From Gonatopus flavifemur (taxonomy: Eukaryota; Arthropoda; Insecta; Hymenoptera; Dryinidae), in the NCBI GenBank assembly GCA_018340375.1, contig JAFFJZ010000077.1, forward strand, positions 186,001 through 250,000: 64,000 bases of DNA. The letters are read 5' to 3'. The notes beneath the pieces are model-generated. The model did no database searches and was not told the DNA's origin. It saw nothing but the letters and a program-made list of their open reading frames with translations. Position numbers and translations under genes: made by a program. The first letter of the stretch is position 1, and each line of letters opens with the position of its first letter. This document shows positions 47,103-58,352 of this stretch, one piece after another.

Positions 47103-48141
47103 TTCTCAAAAGTCCACAATTGAAAACCTCTGCAGGCGTTTTCCTTGTGGACACAGGCGCTGAAGTCAATCTTGTGAAAGCCAACTCTCTCTGTCCCACC
47201 TCTATAGTCGATACCCATGACACCATATACATCGCAGGCATCACGGCCGATGAAGTCACTACCATGGGTACTACGGAAGTCAAAATATTCAGCGTAACCG
47301 TTACCTTTCATGTAATAAGCGCTGAGTTCCCAACCCCCTATGATGGAATTCTGGGTTGAGATCACCTTCGCCTTGAGGAGGTAGAAATATCTTTCCATAA
47401 TAACACGATGGTCACGGAAAGTAGACCGATTCACCCCATTCCTTTCTTGAAGAACGGACGTGATAGGTACGTGAAATCCCTTGTTTCATCGACCCAAGTT
47501 GCAAATACCCAGGCAAACCCTATCAAGCCTACAAGGATTGGGAATCGCTCCATAACTACTATTGTCAAGGCTAGAACCCGACAGGTAGTCTCTGTTCCCG
47601 TAGCTAATAACGAAATTATCGAGGGTTATCTACCTAGACTCGAGTTAGCCGAGCATCTCTATGCAGGAGATGCTGCCGTGACTAACGAGAACGGAATTTG
47701 TTATGTCTTAGCTATTAACACCAGTGAAAAGGATATCGAGGTCAGAATTCCCCCTCAAGACTTGATAGCTCACTATACGGTAGAAAGTCACTCGGAAAAC
47801 TCCACCATCTCCATATCACGGGATGAGAGTTCGGAAAATCAAAGAAATAATAGACGTTTCCCATTTAGGCCCTGCAGAACGCGATCATGTTTATCAGATC
47901 ATTAGGAACCATTCCGATCGCTTTTATCTCTCAGGAGATAAACTGCCCGCTACGAATCAGGTGCGCCATTCCATCCCAACCACCGATGACCTGCCCATCC
48001 ATACCAGGCAATATCGTTACCCCCGAGTGCACGAACAAGAAATCGAGCGCCAAATCTCTAAACTCCTAACCAAAGGAGTAATCGAGCCATCGAGTTCCCC
48101 ATACAATTCCCCTTTGTGGGTTGTCCCGAAGAAGGCCGACT
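47096..48141 (+). pseudogene. Errantivirus-like pol, part 1 (protease to start of RT)
   Basis: The protease active-site motif FLVDTGAEVNLV lies at about 47,139. The frame ends with a TGA at 47,357 in the ILG(R/*)D motif, continues from 47,408, shifts again near 47,830, and enters the N-terminal RT region (THQYRYPRVHEQEIE-like, then IEPSSSPYNSPLWVVPKK) ending in the CGACT at 48,137-48,141. There Transib copy R is inserted; the RT resumes in frame at 53,804. At least one stop and one frameshift make it inactive. Confidence 0.85.
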
Positions 48142-48754
48142 CACAGTGGGGCCAAATGCCAAAAAGCTGGCCAAAACCCCAAAAATGAAGTTTGTAGTTG
48201 GGGATATTTGACCCTTGGGATAAGTAAGGTGATGTCCCGAGTATTGGAATTCTGATATAAGAAGATCTGATCCCCTCCCCCTGCCCTTGTGTACCAGTTG
48301 CAAAATACCCTCTTTGAAGTATAATCCGCGTGATTGAAAGACAGTAAAATAACGAGCATGTTCAAAAAGACGCTGTGTCTCGAAAAATGAACCGATTTAA
48401 CTTTTTCAAATTGGAGTCTATTACTGAAACTATGTAGAATACACTGAAAATTAAGAGAATATCAATTTGATGAGTGGAAAATACTGACAGAGCAATGATT
48501 GGATGTAATTTCTATATCTATAAATGAGAAAATGTGTTTGGTTTTTGAAGGAATAGTAGAGAATTACGCAAAATTACGTCGTTTAACTTATTGGAGGTGG
48601 TGGATGGGACTCTTACCTAAACATCAGAAAAAGAAACGGCTGCCCATGTCTGCCCCTAAGCAATTCCGCCATGTTTTTGTGCAGGAAATCACAAAAAATT
48701 AGACGGAGTAATGAGGAGTCCTTAGATCCGTCTGGAACTTGATATGCAGAAGTT

Positions 48755-49190
48755 TGTGGGGTCGCTGATTATGAATCCGTTGTCTTCATTCCGGAATTCA
48801 AAATGGCGGATCCAATATGGCGGACGAAAATTGGAACAAATCATCGGATTTTCTTCAAATTCGTTACCCAGGGGTTTCTGAGGGCGCTGATTACGAATCC
48901 GTTGTTTGAATTCCGAAATTCAAAATGGCGGATCCAATATGGCGGATGAAAATTGAAAAAATCATCGGATTGCCTTCGAACTCGGTACCCTGAGGTTTTT
49001 AAGGTCGCTGATTCCGAACCCGGTGTCTGAATTCCGGAATTCAGAATGGCGGATCCAGCTTGGCAGGAGAAAATTGAAAAAATCATCAGATTTTCTTCAA
49101 ACTCGGTATCCAGGGTTTTGTGGGGTCATTGATTACGAATCAGTTGTCAAATTCCAAGAATCAAAGATAGCGTATCTAATGTGGTGGACA
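48755..49190. repeat. 121-bp subterminal array, Transib copy R left end
   Basis: About four monomers of the 121-bp unit (words AAAATGGCGGATCCAATATG and GCTGATTACGAATCC), mirrored by the array at 20,045-20,480 of copy L. Between terminus and array lie about 600 bp of unique DNA. Confidence 0.85.
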
Positions 49191-50083
49191 CAAAACTCAG
49201 AATTCAGTAGATTCGCTTTGAATTTTATCTCAACGTTAGTATGTGTTTTATTTCCAGTGTACATTTGCTGCACGAGGAAAACTGTATGAGATTGATTACC
49301 ATTCGTTTTTCTTCTCATCGCGGGCTTAGGGTACACAAAAGCCAGAAATCATTGATATTTAGGAAGATGATGGACCATTGAGAGAAAAACAGTATTGCTG
49401 GAGAGTATTCGTAGTGAATTTACTATGAGTTGATGAATTCACTATGGGAAATGACGATAAAACTACCAACATTTAGTATTATTACTACGAATTTTTGGTA
49501 ACTTCACTGCTAACATTCTTCACCGATGCTCTTTTTCCCTAAAGTAACCGTCATTTTCCTAAATGTTTATGGATGTCATTCAAGTATTGATATCTCTTTT
49601 CTTTTCGTGAACTGAATCATGACTCGCGATTTGGTGATCGTTCTTATGTTAACCTATCGTTTCCATGGCAACGTAAATAGCTGGTTGTAATCGGTCTGAT
49701 TTCAAATGGTGCTTATCACAATTGTGCAATAGCTGTCACCGAATTCTCACTCTTGCTAGTAATCGTTACCGTAAACTTTTTTCCGCGTGCAAGTTTGGAG
49801 CTTGGTGAATATTTTTCGTTTTTTAAAATCATTCAATGTTGACATACAATTCCAAATGAGATGGGTTACGCTGCCATAGGTGAGTGTTTAAACAACCTAT
49901 ATTTTCTTAGTAGTTCAATTTGAACAGTTGACTGCAAAAAAAATTAGCTTAAGAGGGTTGAATCCAACCCAAGAAAATTAGGAAAATTTTTAGAAACACA
50001 TGGGGTTTCTGTAGCGAATTTTATCGAATTCTACAACGTTTGTAGATTTCAAAGATGATTCAATATCTAAGACTCGGAGAGAG

Positions 50084-52569
50084 ATGTACAATATTTTAAG
50101 GAGCAGTCCTCTACCTACGTTGGATGAAAAGTTCACTTCCCTTCAAGGAAAAATCATCGAGATAACGTGTTGTTCAGATAACAAAACTACAGAGATCTCC
50201 AACCTTTTATCCACTTTCAAATGTGTATTTAAAAAGAGATGGGAATCTTCTCAAAGGACCGAAGAACGATTTCTTAAAAATAATGAAGAATGGTTAAAAC
50301 AAGAGGTAGTGTTTTGTACTTTCAGGAATCCCCATTCTGTAACTGTTCACACGCAAGTGGGAAGACCTCTTGTTGAATTCAACGAATGTTCAGAAAGAAC
50401 GAAACGTAGGAAAACGGAGAATATCAGAGTGAATACTCCTATCTCAGAGCTGTCTTACGCCACACAAATGTGTTTGAGAGCGTCTGAACAGATCGAGGCC
50501 GCAAAAATTGTAAAGGATGTTACATCTTCTGATCCTGAGCTTGCCAAAATGTATATGAAAGGTTATCAAACTTTCAAGCGAAATGAGCCAAAGATGTTGA
50601 ATGATGAAGATGCTCTAGCTCTCCTAGTAGATGCCGAGCTCTCAAAACATCAGTACTGCTTATTGCGTGAAGCTGATCCGCAGAAATTTCCACCTTATAA
50701 AAAAATTCAACTGGCCAAACGCATGTGTTTCCCTGACAAGGAATTTATTCAAATAACAGAAACCTGCGCTGTTGTGCAACTACTAGCACTTCTTGATCAC
50801 ACAGCTACACGTATTTTAAAGCTACAGAATTCGGTTTTGTCAACTTTATCTGATGAAGAGTTACAAAACCTGGTACTTATCTCCAATTGGGGGTTTGATG
50901 GGAGCTCTGGCCACTCCTCATACAAACAAGCATATCAAAGTTCGGAAGCTAGTGATTCCGCTGTGTTCATCACTTCACTTGTGCCTCTCCGCCTACACTG
51001 CAATTCAAAAATAATTTGGCAGAATCCAAGGCCATCATCAACCAGATTTTGTAGGCCAATCAAAATAGAGTTTGTGGAAGAATCAACTGAAGTTTCGGTT
51101 GCAGAGAAGCTACGGGTTGATAATGAAATAGAAAATCTGAGGGCTACTTCTTTCAGAACTGATGAAAAACATGTTTCAGTGAAACATGAGATGATTTTTT
51201 CTATGGTGGACGGGAAGGTATGCAATGCCATAACTGAGACAACCTATACCCAGAAGTGCTATATATGTGGTGCCACATCTAAGGAATTCAACAAAATTGA
51301 TGATATAGTATCCAGGCCGGTCAAAACCGAAAACCTCCAGTTTGGTTTGTCTTGTCTACACGGCTGGATACGATTTTTTAAGGGCCTCCTGCATTTGTCT
51401 CATAAGCTACCTATCCAGAAGTGGCAAGCACGAAAACAAGATAGAGCTTCGGTGGAAGAACGAAAAAAGGTTGTACAGAAAAGTTTCAAAGAAAAATGTG
51501 GCCTCATTGTCGATGTTCCTGAGCCAGGCTTTGGGAACTCAAATGATGGGAATACCGCTAGGCGATTTTTCGCACAACCCGAAGTTTCTGCCGAAATCAC
51601 AGGGGTGGATGTCAACCTAATCCAACGACTTCATGTAGTATTAGCTACCGTTTCAAGTGGCCATGAAATAGACGTTGAAAAGTTTCGGAGTTACGCTTTA
51701 GACACGGCACGCTACTACGCGACAAAATATCCGTGGTACCCAGTGTCACCTACGATGCACAAGTTTTTGATCCACGGACCTGAAATCATTGCATTTGCTC
51801 TTCTACCTATAGGCCAATTGACTGAGGAAGCACGAGAGGCTCGTAACAAAGATTTTAAAAGGTGAAAATGATGTATATCACTCAATAATAGTCTATATTT
51901 GTCACAGTGGACTTGACACTTTGAAGGGAAAAATTTGACTCCTCAAGTAGTGCAATCAGTTTGATACATTGCACAATACGTTTTCGACTACTAGGCAAAC
52001 TATATGTTCATGGTAACCACGAGAATATATGTTCGCGAAGATTGTTTTGTTCTGGTAAGGAATTCGGGGAATTATGAATATTCATATACTTTTTTTTATT
52101 GATAAGCCACATTGTTCATCCTCTGGAAACATAAATTCATAGACTAGAAAACAATTTTGAGAATCAAGTAAACTTATGAATTAGAGGACTCATTCGAAAC
52201 TTTATACTGATGACCCCAAAGTGCAGCTGCTTTTTGTTTTTCCTTGATTTTGCTTGTCATGTTGAGATCAAAAGCTTTAACGGTGTCGATGAATACATAA
52301 TTATATTCAAATATCTTAACAACATTCATTTCCAAAGGTACCGAGAGCATCACTCCAGGAAATGCAGTAGAGAAAAAACGAATGAAGACATTTTTAAATG
52401 GTTCCTTTTGAGTTCTGATCCAATGTTATCGAGTAAAAGACAGTTGCCCAAGAAAAAACTAAAGTTTCTCCCTAGAGACGTGTCAAGCCTGATCAAAACT
52501 CCGGATATACTTGATAAAGACAACGTAACTTCCCCATTATCTTCCTCTGAGAGTGGAGAAGAAGACTGA
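50084..52569 (+). CDS. Transib transposase (RAG1-related DDE recombinase), intact, two exons
   Basis: Exon 1 50,084-51,861 and exon 2 52,338-52,569; the intron starts GTGAAAATG and ends TTTCCAAAG, and the joined frame gives about 669 aa. D272 in NWGFDGSSGHSSYKQ and D376 in SMVDGKVCNAI are the first two catalytic aspartates. CYIC (392-395) is the zinc-type CxxC. GNSNDGNTARRFF (484-496) matches the RAG1 NGNFAR motif. E585 in LTEEAREARNKDFKR corresponds to the catalytic E of RAG1, and exon 2 continues with YREHHSRKCSREKTNEDIF, ending in an acidic serine-rich tail. The family excises with hairpin intermediates on the flanking DNA. An upstream stretch coding LETHGVSVANFIEFYN lies in a different frame in both copies, so a longer N-terminus with another exon is possible. 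Confidence 0.9.
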
Positions 52570-52799
52570 TCTGAGTAAAAAAAGTGTGGCAAAAGTAAAA
52601 ACCATTACGATTTCAGTTTTTTATATTATTGTATATATTGTGAATGTATATATCTTTCGATTTAACACATTTGGTGTGTTAATATCATTCGATAATTATA
52701 TTAATAATGATTCAATGTTGGAAATAATAATGATAATGATCATAATAGGAACAACAAAATGGGCCGTTTAGTTCTTGTTTAATATTAAGTTATGAATGA

Positions 52800-53745
52800 A
52801 GTTTTGATTTTTGGCATCCGCCATCCTGAATTTCGGAATTCTGACAACGGATTCGTGATCAGCGATCTCGAAAACCCTTGGGTACCGAGTTTGAAGGGAA
52901 TCCGATGATTTTTACAATTTTGGTCCGCTATATTGGGTCCGTTATTTTGAATTTTGAATTTCAGACCGTGGATTCGTAATCAGCGACCACAGAAACCCCT
53001 GAGTGCCGAGTTTGAAGAAAATGCGATGATTTTCTTCATTTTTGTCCACCATATTGGATCCGCCATTCTGAATTTCAAAATTTTGACAATGGATTCGTAA
53101 TTGGTGACCCCAAAAACTCCTGGATGCCGAGTTTGAAGAGAATCCGATGATCTTCTCGATTTTATTACACCATATCGGATCCGCCATTTTGAATTCCGAA
53201 ATGCAGACAACGGATTTGTAATCAGCGACCCCAAAAATCCCTGGGTACCCAATTTGAAAAGTATCCGATAATTTTTTCAATTTTCGTCCGCCATATTGGA
53301 TTCGTGATTCTGAATTTGGGAACTCAGACAGCGGATTCGTAATCAGCGTCCCCGAAAACCCCTGATCACCAAATTTGAAAAAAATCCGATGATTTCTTCC
53401 AATTTTCGTCCACCATATTGGATCCGCCATTTTGAATTTCGAAACGAGAACAACAGACCCGTAATCAGCGACCCCAAAAACCGTTGGGTACCCAATTTGA
53501 GGAGAATACGATGATTTTTCAAATTTCCGTCCGCCATATTGGATTCGCCATTCTGAATTTCTGAACTCAAACAGCAGATTCGTAATCAGCGACCCCAAAA
53601 ACCCCTGATCACCAAGTTTGAAGAAAATCCGATGGTTTCTTTCAATTTTCGTCCGCCATATTGGATCGGCCATTTTGAATTTTGAAATTCTGACAGCGGA
53701 TTCGTAATCAGTGACCCCATAAACTCCCCGAGTACGGAGTCGCAA
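52800..53745. repeat. 121-bp subterminal array, Transib copy R right end
   Basis: About eight monomers of the 121-bp unit in the opposite orientation to the array at 48,755-49,190 (words CCATATTGGATCCGCCATT and GATTCGTAATCAGCGACC). One side-effect is a 293-codon minus-strand open frame (53,823-52,942) that is not a gene. Monomers differ from each other by about 10-15% by eye. Confidence 0.9.
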
Positions 53746-53803
53746 GCGAATTTGAGAGCCCCCTATAATTTTGTCCAGCTTTTTGGCATTTGGCCCCACT
53801 GTG

Positions 53804-55050
53804 CGACTCTCAAGGAAAACCACGATGGAGGTTGGTCATCGATTTCCGATCACTAAATGAGAAAACGGTCGGAGATGCTCATCCTCTTCCAAACATCGTC
53901 GATATCCTGGACAAGTTAGGAAAGGCCCAATATTTCTCGGTATTCGATTTGACCAGCGGGTTCCACCAAATCGAGATGGAATCTAACGACCGAGCAAAAA
54001 CTGCGTTTACCACCCCCAGAAGACATTACGAATACGTCCGGATGCCTTTTGGGTTGAAGAACGCACCCGCTACCTTCCAGAGACTCATGGACAACATCCT
54101 TACAGGCCTCCAAGGGGTAGAATTGTTTGTCTACCTAGATGACATCGTCGTTTTCGCAGAGAATCTCCACGATCATGGAGTTAGAGTCAAAAACCTGATG
54201 AGTCGATTGGAACGGGCCAAGCTAGTCCTACAAACAGAGAAATGCCAGTTTTTAAGACGGGAAGTGGTTTACTTGGGCCATGTTATCTCAAATCAGGGCG
54301 TACGCCCTGATCCAAGTAAAATCACCGCCGTGAAAGAATTCCCTGTCCCTGAATCTCAAACTGATGTCCGTCAATTTCTGGGCCTTACAGGATATTACCG
54401 TCGGTTCTTGAAGGATTATCCTAAGCGAGCCAAGCCATTGTCCAACTTATTAAAGAAAACGTCCAAATTCCTATGGGGTCCAGAAGAACAGGCTAGTTTT
54501 GAGGATTTGCGTGATGCCCTCTGCACAGAGCCAATCCTACAGTATCCCAACTTCGATGAACCATTTATCCTAACAACAGATGCCTCAAACGAAGCTGTTG
54601 GGGTGATACTCAGCCAAGGGAAAATAGGTCAAGATTCACCCATCGCGTATGCATCCCGAGTACTCCAAAAGGCCGAGTTAAACTATTCAACGATCGAAAA
54701 AGAATGCTCAGCCATCGTTTTCGGCGCACAGCATTTTCGTCCATATTTATGCGGTCGCGAGTTCACGGTAGTTACCGACCATAACCCACTAGTATGGCTA
54801 CATTCGGTCTCCGATCCTAGCTCACAGCTAACGCGTTGGCGAATCAAACTGGCTGACTATCAATACAAAGTAGTCTACAAACCCGGTAAGATTAATGAGA
54901 ACGCTGATGCCCTATCTCGGAACCCAGTCACAAATGGAGACAACGCCAGAGTCTATCCTGTCCAACCTAGGGATTCCCAGGATCCCCCAAATCTAGAAGA
55001 GAGTACTATCGCCACCCGTGTAAGAGGTTTCTCCGAAAATTCGAATCACG
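53804..55050 (+). pseudogene. Errantivirus-like pol, part 2 (RT and RNase H; integrase missing)
   Basis: Directly after Transib R the RT continues: [45 protein letters not shown], and the catalytic YLDD at 54,132-54,143. RNase H follows (TTDASNEAVGVILSQ, YSTIEKECSAIVF, TDHNPLVWL), then the linker NADALSRNP at about 54,900. Integrase should follow (roughly 1.2 kb) but is absent: the frame runs out at about 55,050 and env begins within a few bases. The RT/RNase H frame itself is open. Without integrase this provirus cannot insert itself. Confidence 0.88.
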
Positions 55051-55053
55051 CCC

Positions 55054-56958
55054 ATGGACTCCAACCCGGGACTCTCCTTCGAGCAACTGGAGCCTATTCG
55101 CCTCACCTCAGTCCAATGGAGAATTGCCACCTACGTCGACGTGGGAATTCTTCTGTCACGAAAACCTGCAATAATGGCTGAACTGGAAGAAATAGTTAGT
55201 CACTGCGCCAAAAAGGACGCCCTCGAGTGTGATTTTGTGTCAGCAGCCGATCATTTGAGACACAGATTGGTCGAGCTCGAACGCTCCGAGGCTCAACTCA
55301 TCAATCTGGTTGACCCTACGGAAAAATTTCAAGTCGACGTCAATCCAACACACGAAACCAGGAACTTCTTCCGCCGTGAAGCTCCCTTGTCAGTAGTGGG
55401 TGAAATCTCTCGCACACTATTTGGGACGCCCGCACAAACCGATGCTGTATCTTTTTCGATGGAGATCGACCGGCTGAATGATCGATAACACCAGGTTGCA
55501 AATTTGATCGAAAAACAAGCCATGATTACTCAATCCGATATGCATGCCGTCCATGCAGAGCTTGATCGATTGCGGAACGAAACGCAGAAAGAGAGAGTCC
55601 AGACCGAGTTACTCCTTTCAATGGTGATTCAAGGACAAAAGGAGGAAGATCTACGCCCACACAGGAATGCTGGTCTGTCGTGGATCCAACTACTAGAAGT
55701 CGAAGTCATGGAGTATGAAGGTGCCATGAATACATTAGTGAACGCCATCTTGTTCAGCAAAAGAGGAGTCTTACATCCAAGGATTCTATCCCCGGACCAA
55801 CTATCGAAAGCTGCCCAGTCGATCCAACAGAACACCCAGCAACTCGAGTTCCCGACGCTTGTCCACAAGCTCCACGTGGATGAACTCATGATGATATCTG
55901 AAGTCCATGCTATGATCATCAATTCGAAGATCCTGTTCGTCATCGAAGTCCCGTTACTGAATCGACAAGAATATGAATCGTACAAACTCCATCCTTTCCC
56001 TACTCCGCAAGAGACGACTGATGGGTACCTCGGACTCGCTTACATCCAACCTACTGCCCAATATCTTGTTGTTTCCAAGGATAGGACCACATATTTCGTC
56101 CCCGATGAGAAGTATCTGACAACTTGCAAGGGATACGGACGATCCCGAATCTGTCGTTTGACGCAACCCGAATACAACCTGGAGGTTGTGCCAACCTGTG
56201 AAACCTTATTACTGTCCAACCCAGGAGATGACTCGATCAAGATGTGTGATGTTCGCCTAAGTCCCAACACGCACTCCCACTGGACACGGATCGAATCATT
56301 AAATGGTTGGTTGTTCTCCAGCTCGAAGGCAGAAAGTGCACAGCTAATCTGCCCAGGGCAACACACCCATCAGGCCACTCTACCAAAGGCCGGAATACTA
56401 CAATTAGCGCCGGGTTGCGCTATTAGAACACATTACACAACCTTAACAGCCTTGTTCAACATAGGACACACAGAGTTCTCCTTCTTTTCGCCTCCGACGT
56501 CATTGAACATTTCGCGACTGCTTCTCAGTTTCACTCAAGAAATGGGTACGATAACTAGAGAGCTTAGGCCCGTCTGGAACGAGGAACCATTCCCCCATGT
56601 AATCCCTGAACGCAGCCACTCTTTACAAGAAATCATAGAGAAGGCCCAAGAACTGAAGATAACCAAAAACACGGGACAAACCTTAGAATCCCTAACCTAC
56701 GCGACCGGAGGAGTAGCCGCTACCCTGACTACCCTAATCGCGGGGTGGGTTTTCGCGCAAATCCGGAAACGCCTCCCCACGAACGTCGCAAATTGGTTCG
56801 CGAGACCGGCTTCCGTCGAGAAAAATGAAGATAGCGCTAACACACAATACGCCGAAATCCAGCGTGCAGAACCTGTCAACCCCAACTCTGTCCATACGAC
56901 CACGATCCATAAATCAAAGCTTTTGCCCGCTCAAACATCCGTTGACTCACTAGTCTGA
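55054..56958 (+). pseudogene. Errantivirus-like env glycoprotein (one internal stop)
   Basis: One reading frame, broken only by a TAA at 55,486-55,488. The N-terminal part contains AADHLRHRLVELERSEAQL; then a basic RR pair is followed by GEISRTLFGTPAQTD, resembling the fusion-peptide start of insect errantivirus Env/baculovirus F-type proteins. The ectodomain has repeated cysteines (YLTTCKGYGRSRICRL, AQLICPGQ, PGCAIRTHYTT). A hydrophobic membrane span TYATGGVAATLTTLIAGWVF (56,695-56,754) precedes a short basic/hydrophilic tail. No signal peptide is visible at 55,054, so the 5' end was probably lost with integrase. Such Envs mediate membrane fusion; this copy is interrupted. Confidence 0.8.
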
Positions 56959-57017
56959 GTCCCTCTGGTTGCATGACAACGCTAAATTCTGTTGCCTTTC
57001 GAATGTCCGTAGCATAA

Positions 57018-57421
57018 TGGAAGCAGAAATCGTCCGTTGCACGTATTGCCAACGCCGGTGCACCACCCTCTCGATTCGAGAGCACGAACGGAAGTGCGCC
57101 AAAACACCTCACCAAGGTAGTCAACCCTCCACCAGCGCGCAATCCGGCAATCCAAGGGTGAAATCTAAAATCGTAATGCCCCGGCCCTGGATGGTGGATG
57201 AGCGGGTCCAAACGCCACGAAGATTTCTATCTAACCAGCCACCTCCATGCGCGAATAAAACAACCCAAACGGACGAACTAGTGCCCATGTCACAATCCTT
57301 GACCATGGAACAAGTAGCCATTCTGGTCAACGCTCTCTGCACGTCCCTGCATGGTTACCAGCAAGACACTGAGTCGAAACCCTCAGCATCCAGCCCTGCT
57401 CCAATCCCCGACCTAGATTAA
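57018..57421 (+). CDS. Accessory ORF A downstream of env: C2HC-type finger protein
   Basis: From ATG 57,018 (upstream in-frame ATG at 56,969) about 134 aa. The N-terminal CTYCQRRCTTLSIREHERKC has a C-x2-C-x11-H-x3-C layout suggesting a small zinc finger. The middle is Ser/Pro/Gln-rich; NKTTQTDELVP contains a KxTQT motif like those that bind dynein light chain LC8 (inference). A predicted helix MEQVAILVNALCTSLHGY follows and the end is Ser/Pro-rich. Higher GC than the surroundings, like env and gag, which supports it being part of the provirus. No family recognised. Confidence 0.5.
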
Positions 57422-57565
57422 GTCCTTCTCCGGTCTATAACCTATCTCCGTCCACGAGGTAGGTAATTGTGGACCGCTTTGCTCCTGCTTGTCTCCCGCC
57501 AGCATGTAACAACCAAACATTGTTGAGCGGCCAAGCCAATAATAATACCGGTGATCCTTCTAGCA

Positions 57566-58042
57566 ATGGGAGACTACCAAAAGGAGCTATCTAATTTGGT
57601 GATAACCCAATTACGCCTGCTCGACCAGGAGCGGAACATAAGAGCCGCGCTCCTGAAGGAGGCAACCAGACACACCTCGAGCCAGGAGTCCATGGCGACC
57701 CAGCTCTCCCTTACCAACCAGGAGAGGGAAATCCGAGCGGCTTTCCTGAGGAACGCAGCAGAGTACTCACGGAGCTCCTCCGTCCAGACCCAGACGGAGC
57801 CCGTGATATTACTAACTCGGAGACCGCAATCGAAATGGGAGGCTGCAACACAAACTGAGCCCGAAGATCAGCTGGTCGAGGCCCCCTCCACTCGCAGAAT
57901 CCGCCCGGGATGCTGGAGCTGCGGGGACTTGGGTCATAACCATCGATACTGCCCCGCCGGACCTGCAAGAGCCCGGTTTTGCCACGGATGCGCGAGGCCT
58001 GGTTGGATTCGGCGGACCTGCCCTGATTGCCGCGACCACTAG
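57566..58042 (+). CDS. Accessory ORF B downstream of env: coiled-coil and zinc-knuckle protein
   Basis: From ATG 57,566 about 158 aa. The N-terminal half has two similar helical repeats (LLDQERNIRAALLKEA and LTNQEREIRAAFLRNA). Two TQT motifs follow (VQTQTEPV, AATQTEPED). The C-terminus has a canonical CCHC knuckle CWSCGDLGHNHRYC and a second CHGCARPGWIRRTCPDC in which W replaces H. Such paired knuckles are typical of Gag of other insect Ty3/gypsy groups, so this could be a captured or duplicated nucleocapsid-like gene. The frame is intact and lies between env and the LTR. Confidence 0.55.
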   Translation: MGDYQKELSNLVITQLRLLDQERNIRAALLKEATRHTSSQESMATQLSLTNQEREIRAAFLRNAAEYSRSSSVQTQTEPVILLTRRPQSKWEAATQTEPEDQLVEAPSTRRIRPGCWSCGDLGHNHRYCPAGPARARFCHGCARPGWIRRTCPDCRDH

Positions 58043-58085
58043 AGTCCGCGAAGCCCGTCACCTCGGTCGGCTCTTCAGGCGCCAT

Positions 58086-58352
58086 TAAATATTAAGTTAA
58101 ACTATAAGACCGCCACGGGTCGCGGATCTCGCTGGCAGAGTGCGCTTCACAAGCCGCTGCGCTTCCACTTCGCTGGTGCGCCCTGGCAGCGGAATCCGCT
58201 ACCCGGCTATATAAGTTCCTGTGACGGGGGAACCCTTCTCTTCTCCCCTCTACCCTCTCACCTCATACAGGAGCTTCGGCGCTCGTCGAGGCGCCGTTCG
58301 ATAACCTCTCGGCGCTCGGGTGGAAGCATCCTTCTAGAAGGATGTTCCATCT
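58086..58352 (+). promoter_or_regulatory. Non-coding region before the polypurine tract, with TATA-like motif
   Basis: A TATA-like CTATATAAG at about 58,207 stands in GC-rich, pyrimidine-tract-bearing DNA (CCCTTCTCTTCTCCCCTCT) downstream of ORF B. It may be a promoter or an LTR relic; a small dyad CTTCTAGAAGGAT lies at about 58,331. Function is not established. Confidence 0.35.

Larger units (their letters stand above)
48142..53803 (+). mobile_element. Transib family-1 transposon, copy R (apparently complete)
   Basis: Ends are CACAGTGGGGCCAAATGCC at 48,142 and its exact complement at 53,803. A perfect 5-bp target duplication CGACT flanks it (48,137-48,141 and 53,804-53,808), and the pol frame reads through the empty site. 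The first ~35 bp are alike at both ends. From the heptamer CACAGTG, a C/A-rich stretch CCAAAACCC begins about 22-23 bp in at the left end (CAAAATTAT at the right), reminiscent of a 23-RSS nonamer. It carries 121-bp arrays near both ends and an open transposase gene. 5,662 bp. The best candidate for a recently active element here. Confidence 0.93.

Noticed and set aside
48142..53803. A domesticated RAG1-like host gene
   Set aside because: It has both transposon ends, a target-site duplication and an inverted sister copy, so it is a transposon insertion in a provirus.
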